Assembly (NCBI GenBank): GCA_964467615.1 | Contig: CAYXRK010000128.1 | Location: 1 to 13,705 of the forward strand | Direction of reading: 5' to 3' | DNA from: CAYXRK01 sp964467615 | GTDB lineage: Bacteria; Hydrogenedentota; Hydrogenedentia; Hydrogenedentales; GCA-2746185 | Length of the DNA: 13,705 bases | Part shown: piece by piece, positions 1 to 6,780 of the stretch | How positions within the stretch are numbered: position 1 is the first letter of the stretch | How the letters are laid out: the number at the start of each line of letters is the position of its first letter | Notes under the pieces: generated by a model | Databases searched by the model: none | Told to the model about the DNA's origin: nothing | What the model saw: the letters and a program-made list of their open reading frames with translations, nothing else | Translations under genes and position numbers: made by a program

Positions 1-176
1 TCTACTGGCAGGTTGGCACTTCGGCGACCCTTGGAACGAATTCTATCTTCAAGGGAAACATACTGGCTCAGGCATCAATTACGTTGACTACCGGCGTAAC
101 GCTGGAAGGCAGAGCGTTGACACAGACTGCCGCGGTTACATTAGACGCCTCTGTCGTCACGGCGCCCGCCCCGTAA
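1..176 (+). CDS. 3' end of a DUF3494 ice-binding-like protein (partial)
   Basis: The frame starting at base 3 is open from the window edge to a TAA at 174-176 and gives the last 57 residues of a protein. It begins YWQVGTSATLGTNSIFKGNI and continues with ILAQASITLTTGVTLEGRAL, ending in VTLDASVVTAPAP. This is the C-terminal signature of the DUF3494 ice-binding fold, a beta-solenoid found in secreted ice-binding and adhesin-like proteins. The recognised blocks are W-Q-V-G-S/T-A-T-L-G, F-K-G-x-I-L-A, S-I-T-L-x-T-G and G-R-A-L. The family is usually secreted, but the N-terminus lies outside the window, so no signal peptide can be checked. The gene converges on the response regulator at 328-1047, and an imperfect hairpin lies between them. 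The family call is firm; actual ice binding is only an inference. Confidence 0.8.
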   Translation, partial: YWQVGTSATLGTNSIFKGNILAQASITLTTGVTLEGRALTQTAAVTLDASVVTAPAP

Positions 177-203
177 GACAGGACGAATTCAGTTCAGAAG
201 TAT

Positions 204-232
204 GGGAAGATCCACCTCAAGTGGGCCTTCCC
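204..232. terminator. Imperfect hairpin between convergent genes, possible bidirectional terminator
   Basis: GGGAAG at 204-209 pairs with CTTCCC at 227-232, and CCAC at 212-215 pairs with GTGG at 221-224, around a short loop. It lies between the stop of the ice-binding gene (176) and the stop of the leftward response regulator (328), where a shared terminator would be expected. No T-run follows on either strand, so intrinsic termination is doubtful. Confidence 0.25.
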
Positions 233-327
233 AAGGGTTGTTGAAGAGGGTATTTGACCGCCCACTCTTGGTGAGTGCGTCGCCCGGCGTTTGTCCTACG
301 GTTCGGACCGTCGTGGGCGCAACCGAT

Positions 328-1047
328 CTATGCCGTCCCGTCTTCGAATCGGTATCCGGTCCCGCGCACAGTCGCGATAAAGACGGGGTGGCTCGGGTCG
401 TCCTCGATCTTTTTGCGAATGTGGCCGATATGGACGTCAACGACTTTCGGAATGCTGTAGCTCGTGCCTTTCCACGCGAGTTCTTGCAGCTTCTCGCGCG
501 TAAATACATGATTGGGGCGCCGCGCAAGCGTGTAGAGCAGGTCGAACTCAACACCGGTTAGCTCAATCTGAACATCGTCTTTCCACACACGCCGTTCACC
601 GGGATCCAACCGCAAGCGGGGGTAACTGAGCACCGACTGACCTGCTCGTTCGTCCCTGGTCCTGCGAAGAATCGCTTCGACTCGGGATCCCAACTCTTGC
701 AGATCGAACGGCTTGGGCACGTAATCGTCCGCCCCGATGGTCAGAGCCATGACTTTTACCGCCGAGATGTTCGTCGAACTCAACATGAGGACGGGGACAT
801 TGCCCGATTCGCGAAGCGCGCGAAGCACTTCGATCCCGTCAATCGAGCGTTCTCTCTTCGTCTTCACGTCAGGAAAGTTGATATCGAGCACCACGAGATC
901 CAATTCCATGGTACTGGCGAGCGCCAGCGCGGATCGTCCATCCGACGCAGTGGCGACCTCGTAGCCCAACTTTTCGAGGTGTTGCTGCACATTCCGCGAC
1001 ACTTGTAAATCGTCATCGACGACCAGAATTTTGCTCTTTGAATTCAT
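328..1047 (-). CDS. OmpR/PhoB-family response regulator (receiver + winged helix)
   Basis: A 239-aa two-domain transcription factor. The receiver domain (about 6-128) has the acidic pair in ILVVDDD, the phospho-acceptor Asp55 in VVLDINFPD, the Ser/Thr position in VLMLSS and the Lys of VPKPF. The C-terminal winged-helix domain (about 138-236) carries ELTGVEFDLL, VFTREKL, the recognition-helix region VVDVHIGHIRKKI and the wing TVRGTGYRF, all typical of OmpR/PhoB. An insertion of about nine mostly charged residues (VKTKRERSI) sits between the phospho-Asp strand and DGIEVL, where most relatives go directly to M-D-G. I chose the ATG at 1047; a TTG six bases upstream is in frame, and neither has a strong Shine-Dalgarno. 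It is the second gene of a minus-strand operon, 46 bp after the histidine kinase, its likely phosphodonor. It probably binds 11-bp direct repeats, as the family does; candidate arrays lie at 2433, 2753 and 3957. Confidence 0.93.
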   Translation of the reverse strand: MNSKSKILVVDDDLQVSRNVQQHLEKLGYEVATASDGRSALALASTMELDLVVLDINFPDVKTKRERSIDGIEVLRALRESGNVPVLMLSSTNISAVKVMALTIGADDYVPKPFDLQELGSRVEAILRRTRDERAGQSVLSYPRLRLDPGERRVWKDDVQIELTGVEFDLLYTLARRPNHVFTREKLQELAWKGTSYSIPKVVDVHIGHIRKKIEDDPSHPVFIATVRGTGYRFEDGTA

Positions 1048-1093
1048 TGTCAAAACGGAGCCATACCTGTAGTGGCAACTGCTAGTTTGCCGA

Positions 1094-2350
1094 TTACTCG
1101 CCCAGCGTTAGATAAATCGTCGCGCCTTGATCGGGCTGGCCTTCCGCCCAAACGCGGCCGGAATGCCGCTCGATGATACGTTTCACGAGCGCCAGGCCAA
1201 CCCCCGACCCCTCGAAATGCTGCGCCCTGTAGAGCCGATGAAACGCGACAAAGATGGAGTCCGAGTGGCGCATGTCAAAACCCACGCCGTTGTCGCGCAC
1301 AAAATAGACGGTTTCGCCGTTGGGCTGCGTGAATCCTACATGAATCTTCGCCCGTTCGCGCGGCCGCGTAAACTTCAGAGAGTTCGTCAGAAGATTCAAG
1401 AATACCTGTTTCATGAGCGCGCGATCGGCTTGGCACGGTGGCAACTCGTCTATCACGACCTCGATCTCGCGCCCTTTTTTTTCCTCCCGCAACTCATTAA
1501 GCGCCTCGCGTGCAAGCCGTCGTAGGTCGACCTGTCGCTTCTTCATCGGCTCGCGGCTTACTTGTGAAAACGTAAGAAGATCCTCGATGAGCTTGCTCAT
1601 CTCGTCCGTGCTATCCAGGATCATCTGGACCTTTTCGATAGCCCCGGCGGAGAGTTGCGCGCCCTCGTCATGAAGCAATAGATGCGCAATCTTGTTCATG
1701 AGCCGCAGCGGAGTTCGCAAGTCATGGGATACCGAATGCGAGAACGATTCAAGCTCCTTGTTGATTGCCTCGAGACTGACCCCGTGCTCCCGAAGCGCTT
1801 CATTCAATTTCTGAATTCTCCGTTCCGTCTCTTTTTCGCGTGTAATGTCACGGAGTTCGACGAGGATCATCGCCGTCGCGTCTTCTCCGAAGATCACGTG
1901 CCGGACGGTAACGGTCAGGAATTGTCGCGTGCGTGGCGGTATCGTGCAAGCGACCTCTACTTCGTCCACCTTGCCGTCGTGGGCCACGACAGCCTCGAGG
2001 ACCGTCCTCAAATGCGTATGGCCGATCTCTCCAACGATCAGATCCTGGACTGACTTCCCATCCAACAGTCCCGGAATAATCTTCAAGGTTTCGTAGAAGG
2101 CGGGGTTTGCCATGACGACCCGAAGCGACTGGTCCAGGACGAGGACCGGCTCGGCCAGCGCCTTAAGTATGGATTCGGCGACCTTCATTGAGCTTTGCTG
2201 TTGCCACGTTCCTTTCGGAACACTCAGGAGCACGGTAACATCCGGAGAGTTTGGGTCAGCGATCTCCGTCCCTCCAAATGGGACGGTCCGATACTTGTAA
2301 ATTTGGCAGAACGACCTTCGGACTTCTCCCCCCTGTGCGGAGAACAACAC
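1094..2350 (-). CDS. PAS-domain sensor histidine kinase
   Basis: A cytoplasmic-looking kinase of 418 aa with no clear membrane segment. From the GTG at 2350, residues 1-54 match nothing I recognise. A PAS domain covers about 56-170 (VLDQSLRVVMANPAFYETL and a PAC-like end at LRDITREKE). A coiled linker leads to HisKA, with phospho-acceptor His209 in SHSVSHDLRTPL. The ATPase domain has the N box NLLTNSLKFT (319-328), G1 DNGVGFD (353-359) and G2 GSGVGLAL (381-388), all intact. The class is the one that includes Cph1 and bacteriophytochrome kinases (FHRLYR motif). The GTG at 2350 gives the longest frame, and its codon use upstream of 2188 still looks coding; an ATG at 2188 directly before the PAS domain is a serious alternative. 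A TATACT element at 2388-2383 could be the minus-strand -10. The kinase core closely resembles that of the kinase at 7192-9378. Confidence 0.92.
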   Translation of the reverse strand: MLFSAQGGEVRRSFCQIYKYRTVPFGGTEIADPNSPDVTVLLSVPKGTWQQQSSMKVAESILKALAEPVLVLDQSLRVVMANPAFYETLKIIPGLLDGKSVQDLIVGEIGHTHLRTVLEAVVAHDGKVDEVEVACTIPPRTRQFLTVTVRHVIFGEDATAMILVELRDITREKETERRIQKLNEALREHGVSLEAINKELESFSHSVSHDLRTPLRLMNKIAHLLLHDEGAQLSAGAIEKVQMILDSTDEMSKLIEDLLTFSQVSREPMKKRQVDLRRLAREALNELREEKKGREIEVVIDELPPCQADRALMKQVFLNLLTNSLKFTRPRERAKIHVGFTQPNGETVYFVRDNGVGFDMRHSDSIFVAFHRLYRAQHFEGSGVGLALVKRIIERHSGRVWAEGQPDQGATIYLTLGE

Positions 2351-2432
2351 CCATTCTCGTTCCTCTGCGCGCCAATCTCCAAAGTATACATAGACGAAAG
2401 GCGCTACGAAACTCGAAAAACTCGGATGGAAG

Positions 2433-2460
2433 TTTGCCTAAAATTTACCGTTCTTTTGCC
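2433..2460 (+). promoter_or_regulatory. Array A: three TTTRCC hexamers at 11-bp period
   Basis: TTTGCC at 2433, TTTACC at 2444 and TTTGCC at 2455 start exactly 11 bp apart, with five-base AT-rich or mixed spacers. Direct repeats spaced by one helical turn are the usual binding sites of OmpR/PhoB-type regulators. The array lies about 45 bp upstream of the possible minus-strand -10 of the kinase/regulator operon. It also lies 135 bp before a rightward terminator, so it may serve either direction. The binding factor is an inference. Confidence 0.55.
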
Positions 2461-2594
2461 GTGGGATTACGTAGGTTTGGTTCAATACTCCCCAAGCAGG
2501 AATTACGGGCGGACGGTGCTTCCGTTTTAGTGGGCGCTCGTTAATTCTTGATTTGCCCCGGGCAGGATGCACACCTCGCAAGTCTCCTGTCCAA

Positions 2595-2646
2595 GCCCCT
2601 GCGCGATCACCCCTCCCAAGACATCGCGCAGGGGCGCCCTCTTTTT
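2595..2646 (+). terminator. Intrinsic terminator, plus strand, with no ORF in front
   Basis: A perfect 13-bp stem pairs 2595-2607 (GCCCCTGCGCGAT) with 2623-2635. It has a 15-base loop and is followed within a few bases by TCTTTTT (2640-2646). The T-run is on the plus strand only, so it terminates rightward transcription. No plus-strand coding gene precedes it; upstream lie array A and the 5' end of the opposite-strand kinase gene. It may end a small RNA. Confidence 0.7.
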
Positions 2647-2752
2647 ATCTGGCGTTAACGACGCGTGCGGCCACCGTGAAGTGGGTGTATGAGCACCTGG
2701 CGTCACCGGTGAGGCCCGCATATCCCGCCCGTCCGCATTTCGGGTGGCAGCG

Positions 2753-2780
2753 TTTACCCAAGTTTTACCAATCCTTTGCC
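2753..2780 (+). promoter_or_regulatory. Array B: TTTACC, TTTACC, TTTGCC at 11-bp period
   Basis: Hexamers start at 2753, 2764 and 2775, exactly 11 bp apart, in the same orientation as arrays A and C. The next rightward gene begins at 2996, about 215 bp downstream, so this is a candidate activator site for that gene. I see no clear -10 element at a fixed distance. That the OmpR-type regulator at 328-1047 is the ligand is an inference from repeat geometry and proximity. Confidence 0.55.
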
Positions 2781-2995
2781 AACGATTCGCGCTGTTATGC
2801 GAAAGTACGCGCAATGGATTGGGTGTCGCGGACAGCCACTAGCGACATACACCCCAGAGTTTTCCGGTTCGCCATCCCTCAAAGTGGAAAGAAGTCGGCA
2901 CGAATGTCGGCTTCCCATGGCGCGAACGCCCGATGTCGGGTTTTGAAAGGCTCAAAGTGAACGTGGGATCAGCGATTTATCAGCGGGAGACGAAT

Positions 2996-3370
2996 ATGAG
3001 CACCGCAAGACGTAGACGCGCATTGAACTCCGCACCTAGCACCGGCGACGCTAAGCCGAAATCCACAAGGGATTCACGCGAACATGAAAATGTTCAGCCT
3101 GAATCGCAGACGAGAAACGTAGTGGAACGAAACGAACCACTGGCTGCGCGATACGGAATAGAAATCAGGGGCCTGTCAATTCATGCAGAGGTCGACGATG
3201 CAGTGCACATTGATGCTGTACTGAACGGCTACACCGGACAGGCCGCAGTGTTTGACAGGGAGAACCGCACCTTACTCTTCGAAGGCACCGTCGAAGAAGT
3301 CCGCAAGGCGCTGGGCATACACAACGCACCTCGCATTGACAACATGAGCGCTGAGCCCGAACAAACATAA
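2996..3370 (+). CDS. Hypothetical protein, 124 aa
   Basis: I do not recognise the family. The start is the ATG at 2996, preceded by GGGAGA at 2985-2990; an earlier in-frame start at 2933 would add 21 residues without a ribosome site. Residues 1-55 are basic, then polar, and look disordered. Residues about 56-107 look globular, with alternating hydrophobic strands (IEIRGLSIHAEV, VHIDAVLNGY, AAVFDRENRTLLFEG) and a final helix (VEEVRKALGI). There is no signal peptide or membrane segment. It is isolated on the plus strand between array B and the LOTUS remnant. Its upstream hexamer array is shared with the kai operon, which suggests a common regulator. The SD and codon pattern make it likely real; its function is unknown. 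Confidence 0.6.
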   Translation: MSTARRRRALNSAPSTGDAKPKSTRDSREHENVQPESQTRNVVERNEPLAARYGIEIRGLSIHAEVDDAVHIDAVLNGYTGQAAVFDRENRTLLFEGTVEEVRKALGIHNAPRIDNMSAEPEQT

Positions 3371-3442
3371 GCGCCATGCGGTGCGCGGAGCTGTCACCAC
3401 CTATCCCCAGGACGACACGAACCGCGCAGATCGGCCGACCGG

Positions 3443-3733
3443 CTATACGTCCGATCGCATGTAGGCAGCCTGGGGAATCGTGATGATGAAACCGCCCGAC
3501 TTATTGTCGCGCTCAAGTTTGAGGACACCCTGTGCCTCCGCCTCCTCAAGCAGTTGACCGAGGGACCTAAATCCGTAGTGGGACTCGCCAAAGCCTGGTT
3601 CGCGCCCCGAGGCCGAGCACGGCCAGGGTCGCGCCGTCACCGTCTGCGGCGGGCGCGCGCTCGGGCCGGTGCCACCGGTCGAGTCGGTGGTGTATTGCAG
3701 CGGCGCGGCGCAGGACGCGGCAGGCAGCGCCAA
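3443..3733 (-). pseudogene. Remnant of a LOTUS/OST-HTH domain (frameshifted)
   Basis: The C-terminal half of this frame, from residue 45 on (EPGFGESHYGFRSLGQLLEE, then GVLKLERD), matches the second half of an OST-HTH/LOTUS domain. That domain is often the C-terminal module of bacterial NYN (LabA-like) RNase proteins. The first half of the domain (DGDGATLAVLGLGAR) appears in a different minus-strand frame just upstream, at about 3602-3650. The domain is therefore split by a frameshift near 3600. No NYN nuclease domain is visible further upstream, and an in-frame TAG lies at 3766-3764. The first 44 residues of the open frame are compositionally odd (Pro, Thr, Ser, Ala) and probably out of frame. 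I read it as a decaying gene; a sequencing error could also give the frameshift. Confidence 0.4.
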
Positions 3734-4073
3734 CAGCGCCTCGAATACCCTGCCGAGGACGATCTAGCGAGCCTTGCGAGGTAGTGCTCAACATCGCTAC
3801 ACCCAAATGTACCGTAAAGCGGGAGCTGGCCTCCGATAAGCAACGAAGGCCGGCCGGCCCTTTTAACCTGGGACTCCCGTAAGCCATTGTCCAAGTACAG
3901 AAGGCATTTCATGATCGGAGACTCCGACGCTCTCTCTCGCCTAGGCGGACACTTCGTTTATCGTACCTATACCGACGCTTTACCGGAACTTTACCTCGGA
4001 CGCGTAACCTCATGACGCGGGGGCTTACCGATGACCTCGGCCATTACTCCCACGAACGGATGGCGAAACTGCT
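3734..4073. other. Intergenic region upstream of the kai operon
   Basis: No intact gene is seen. A minus-strand frame starting with an ATG at 3912 (MKCLLYLDNGLRES...) runs into the LOTUS remnant in the wrong frame and matches nothing I know; it may be more of the same decayed gene. The rightmost part holds array C and presumably the kai promoter, although no consensus -10/-35 pair stands out. Confidence 0.4.
3957..3995 (+). promoter_or_regulatory. Array C: four TTTACC-like hexamers at 11-bp period before the kai operon
   Basis: TTTATC at 3957, TATACC at 3968, TTTACC at 3979 and TTTACC at 3990 start exactly 11 bp apart. The array ends 78 bp before the first gene of the kai operon (4074), a normal position for an activator site. 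TAACCT at 4005-4010 is a possible, weak -10. The two best hexamers repeat the TTTACC-N5-TTTACC unit of array B exactly. The spacing suits OmpR/PhoB-family dimers bound head to tail. Confidence 0.6.
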
Positions 4074-4526
4074 ATGACGCAATGCCTGCCGGTGGACATT
4101 CTCGTCGTGGACGACAACGACAGCCAACGCGCATCGATCGTACTTGCGCTTGAAAAATCTATACCCAATGTCGTCGTCATTGCCGTTGAAAACGGAATAG
4201 AGGCACTCGACTTTCTTTTAAGCCGCGGCGCTTGGACGGATCGTGTCGGAGAAGATCCTCCCAGACTGATCATGTTGGATATTTCCCTGCCGGGAGCGAG
4301 CGGAATCCATTTACTCGGCCAGATACGGTCGCTCGCGCCGAACGACACGCTAGCGCTCACGCCCGTGGTCATGTTCACGGATTCCCGAGCCAGGGGCGAC
4401 ATCACAGAAAGCTATCGCCACGGAGCAAACAGCTACATCACAAAACCCCTTAGTGTCCCTGATTTTCAGGCCGTCGTCGAATCGGTCGGCCGGTACTGGA
4501 TTAACCAAAACCAAGTGTGTGCCTAG
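4074..4526 (+). CDS. Single-domain response regulator (Rcp1-like)
   Basis: A stand-alone receiver of 150 aa with no output domain. It has the acidic pair Asp13-Asp14 (ILVVDDND), the phospho-acceptor Asp69 (LIMLDISLP), Thr102 (VVMFTDS) and Lys124 (YITKPL). The stretch ESYRHGANSYITKPL and the ending VESVGRYW are typical of the Rcp1 subgroup that partners phytochrome-like and PAS histidine kinases. Such proteins carry phosphate between kinases and other partners and do not bind DNA. It is the first gene of the kai operon and ends 134 bp before the kaiC ATG. Its kinase may be the one at the end of the operon, or the kinase of the divergent pair, since both have the same type of core. The ribosome site before the ATG is weak. 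Confidence 0.9.
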   Translation: MTQCLPVDILVVDDNDSQRASIVLALEKSIPNVVVIAVENGIEALDFLLSRGAWTDRVGEDPPRLIMLDISLPGASGIHLLGQIRSLAPNDTLALTPVVMFTDSRARGDITESYRHGANSYITKPLSVPDFQAVVESVGRYWINQNQVCA

Positions 4527-4660
4527 CGATCGAGAATAGAGTCGGACGAAGGAATAGACAGGTCGTTGATTGGATCGATGGCTCTGTTTGCAAAGAATTT
4601 CTGGCGATTAGTTGTCAGTGCCAGCGTGGAAAATTAACGATTGGAGGTCATGGCATCCGT

Positions 4661-6406
4661 ATGATCCGAAGCAAGAACAAAATCGAAAAGCGCCCTGTTG
4701 TTGGATTGACAAAATCCCCCACGGGAATCGCGGGTCTGGATGAAATCACGAAGGGAGGGCTTCCTCGAGGCCGTCCGACGCTGGTGTGCGGGGGCGCCGG
4801 CAGCGGGAAAACGCTGTTCGCCGCCGAGTTTCTCGTGCGCGGCGCTATGCAATATGACGAGCCGGGTGTCTTCATCGCCTTCGAGGAGAGTGAGGAAGAA
4901 CTGGCCAAGAACGTTGAGTCGCTCGGCTTCGACCTTGAGAAACTTTGTAAGCAGAAGAAACTGGCGCTCGACTATGTCCACCTGGAACGCGGCGAGATTC
5001 TGGAGTCAGGCGAGTATGACTTGGAGGGTCTTTTCATCCGCATCGCGCACGCCGTCGATTCCATCGGCGCGAAGCGCATCGTATTGGACACCATAGAAGC
5101 GCTCTTTGCGGGCTTGTCCAACGACTTTATCCTGCGGGCCGAACTCCGGAGGCTGTTCCGGTGGCTAAAGGAGAAAGGCCTAACGGCTGTCATCACCGCG
5201 GAGCGTGGGAAGGACACGCTTACCCGGCAGGGTCTAGAGGAATATGTGTCGGACTGTGTGATCCTGCTCGATCACCGAGTGATCGACCAGATGGCCACGC
5301 GCCGGATGCGAGTGGTGAAATACCGCGGATCGCTTCATGGGACGAACGAATACCCCTTCCTGATAGACGAGCAGGGGTTTTCCGTGCTGCCGGTCACGGG
5401 GCTGAGTCTGGAGCACCGGGCGACGTCCGAGCGGTTTTCGAGCGGCATTCCGGAGCTGGACACCATGCTGGGAGGTAAGGGCTATTTCCGCGGCAGCTCG
5501 ATCCTGATTACGGGAACGCCCGGCACGGGCAAGACGAGTATTGCGGCCCATTACGTTGATTCCGCCTGCCGTCGCGGCGAACGATGCTTATTTTTGGCGT
5601 TCGAGGAATCGGAAAGCCAGATCCTCCGCAATATGAGATCTATAGGCCTTGACCTGAAGCAGTGGGTACAGAAAGGGCTGCTGCAAATTCGGGCGTCCCG
5701 CCCGACGCTGCTAGGACTCGAGATGCACCTCGTGACCATGCACAAGGCAATCGAGAAATTAAAACCTCGACATGTAATACTAGACCCTATCACCGACTTT
5801 GAGGCCGTTGGCACTCGCGGCGAGGCCAAGACGATGCTCTTGCGCATCGTGGATTTTCTGAAATCGCGCGAGATCACGGGTCTCTTCACTAGTCTAATCG
5901 CCGAAGACACCGCGACGGGCGCGGCGGAAATGGGTGTCTCGTCACTCATCGACACGTGGCTGCTGCTGCGAAACCTAGAGCAGGCCGGTGAACGCAACCG
6001 TGGCCTGTATATTCTGAAATCGCGCGGTATGCCGCATTCCAATCAGATCCGAGAATTCATCCTGACGGACCATGGGGCCAAGCTGGTTGATGTTGCCATA
6101 GGAGCGGACGGAATCGTTACGGGGTCCGCCCGCGAGGCACAGCATGCGCAGGAAGCGTCGACGATGGTTGCCCGCGAGTACGTACGAAAGAGCAAGGCCC
6201 AAGGTCTGGGCCACAGACGCACCGCCCTGCAATCCCGGCTTAAGGCGCTTCAGGCGGAATTTGACGCCGAAGCGCAGGCGATCGAGTTGGAAAACGAGCT
6301 GGACGGGCAAAGGGAACAATGGACACAAGACGAGCGGTCGCGATTAGTTCGACTGCGAACTGAAGAGAGCAATTCGCCCACGTCGGTGAAGGGAAAAAGG
6401 AGATGA
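4661..6406 (+). CDS. kaiC: KaiC-family ATPase (double RecA/KaiC domain)
   Basis: A 581-aa protein with two tandem KaiC domains. CI (about 15-245) has Walker A GGAGSGKT (44-51) and the catalytic Glu pair Glu75-Glu76 in AFEES. CII (about 258-480) has Walker A GTPGTGKT (285-292) and Glu315-Glu316 in AFEES. In cyanobacterial KaiC, Ser431/Thr432 are autophosphorylated; the aligned site here (GVSSLIDT) carries Ser427-Ser428, so phosphorylation is possible. The C-terminal tail (about 485-581) is long, charged and probably coiled, unlike the short A-loop tail of clock KaiC but common in non-cyanobacterial KaiC proteins. I chose the ATG at 4661, with GGAGGT at 4643-4648 (12-base spacing). The open frame runs back to a GTG at 4517 inside the previous gene, but those 48 residues match nothing. 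The stop overlaps the kaiB start (ATGA). No kaiA is present. Confidence 0.95.
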   Translation: MIRSKNKIEKRPVVGLTKSPTGIAGLDEITKGGLPRGRPTLVCGGAGSGKTLFAAEFLVRGAMQYDEPGVFIAFEESEEELAKNVESLGFDLEKLCKQKKLALDYVHLERGEILESGEYDLEGLFIRIAHAVDSIGAKRIVLDTIEALFAGLSNDFILRAELRRLFRWLKEKGLTAVITAERGKDTLTRQGLEEYVSDCVILLDHRVIDQMATRRMRVVKYRGSLHGTNEYPFLIDEQGFSVLPVTGLSLEHRATSERFSSGIPELDTMLGGKGYFRGSSILITGTPGTGKTSIAAHYVDSACRRGERCLFLAFEESESQILRNMRSIGLDLKQWVQKGLLQIRASRPTLLGLEMHLVTMHKAIEKLKPRHVILDPITDFEAVGTRGEAKTMLLRIVDFLKSREITGLFTSLIAEDTATGAAEMGVSSLIDTWLLLRNLEQAGERNRGLYILKSRGMPHSNQIREFILTDHGAKLVDVAIGADGIVTGSAREAQHAQEASTMVAREYVRKSKAQGLGHRRTALQSRLKALQAEFDAEAQAIELENELDGQREQWTQDERSRLVRLRTEESNSPTSVKGKRR

Positions 6407-6780
6407 AGAACGGGAATGGCAGTGGCACGAAGTGCGACACGCGCACAGGGCGTAAGACTCTGAAAGCCCCCGAAGACACCCCTCGAAAGGCAGGGGTTTG
6501 GGAGTTGCGCCTCTATGTGGCGGGCAGCACGCCCGAATCGCGGGCCGCCTTCGCGAACCTCAAGAGTATTTGTGACGAGCACTTGGCCGGCCAATACCAT
6601 ATTGAAGTGGTCGACCTTCTAAAGAATCCGCAACTTGCCAAGGGCGATCAGATTGTTGCCTTGCCGACGTTGGTGCGCAGATTGCCCGAACCCGAGCGAA
6701 AAATTATCGGCCGCCTGTCGGATACGGAGAAGGCGCTCGTCGGGCTTCAGTTGCGTCCGCGCAGAGTGATGATCGATTGA
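6403..6780 (+). CDS. kaiB: KaiB-family protein, first copy
   Basis: 125 aa. After a 30-residue polar N-terminal extension, a full KaiB domain covers about 31-117: WELRLYVAGSTPES, IEVVDLLKNPQLAKGDQI, the cis-Pro site ALPTLVRRLP, KIIGRLSD and ALVGLQL. KaiB binds the KaiC CI ring and, in cyanobacteria, switches to a thioredoxin-like fold to do so. At the fold-switch motif Gly-Leu-Asp (GLD in IGLDLL of cyanobacterial KaiB), this copy has Gly-Leu-Gln, losing the Asp. The start ATG overlaps the kaiC stop in ATGA, so translation is probably coupled; an AAGGAG abuts the ATG directly. The C-terminus lacks the acidic tail of cyanobacterial KaiB. Confidence 0.93.
   Translation: MKNGNGSGTKCDTRTGRKTLKAPEDTPRKAGVWELRLYVAGSTPESRAAFANLKSICDEHLAGQYHIEVVDLLKNPQLAKGDQIVALPTLVRRLPEPERKIIGRLSDTEKALVGLQLRPRRVMID

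Larger units (their letters stand above)
2351..2995. other. Long non-coding region between divergent units
   Basis: No convincing gene is seen in these 645 bases; the open frames here have no recognisable protein features. The stretch holds a possible leftward promoter (TATACT, 2388-2383, no good -35), two 11-bp-period hexamer arrays (2433-2460 and 2753-2780) and a perfect-stem intrinsic terminator pointing right (2595-2646). A short palindrome, CCCGATGTCGGG, lies close to 2931-2942. The combination suggests a regulatory region with a possible small RNA rather than decayed coding sequence. Confidence 0.5.

Noticed and set aside
2433..2460. CRISPR-like or iteron array
   Set aside because: The repeats are only six bases with five-base spacers; the 11-bp register fits a transcription-factor site, not a CRISPR, and no replication gene is nearby.
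2553..2960. Plus-strand frame of 135 codons
   Set aside because: It crosses the terminator stem and array B, has no ribosome site, and its composition (Pro, Arg, Ala, Ser) looks like non-coding DNA.
4517..4660. Upstream extension of kaiC to a GTG inside the receiver gene
   Set aside because: These 48 residues match nothing in KaiC proteins, overlap the previous gene and lack a ribosome site, whereas the ATG at 4661 has GGAGGT upstream.
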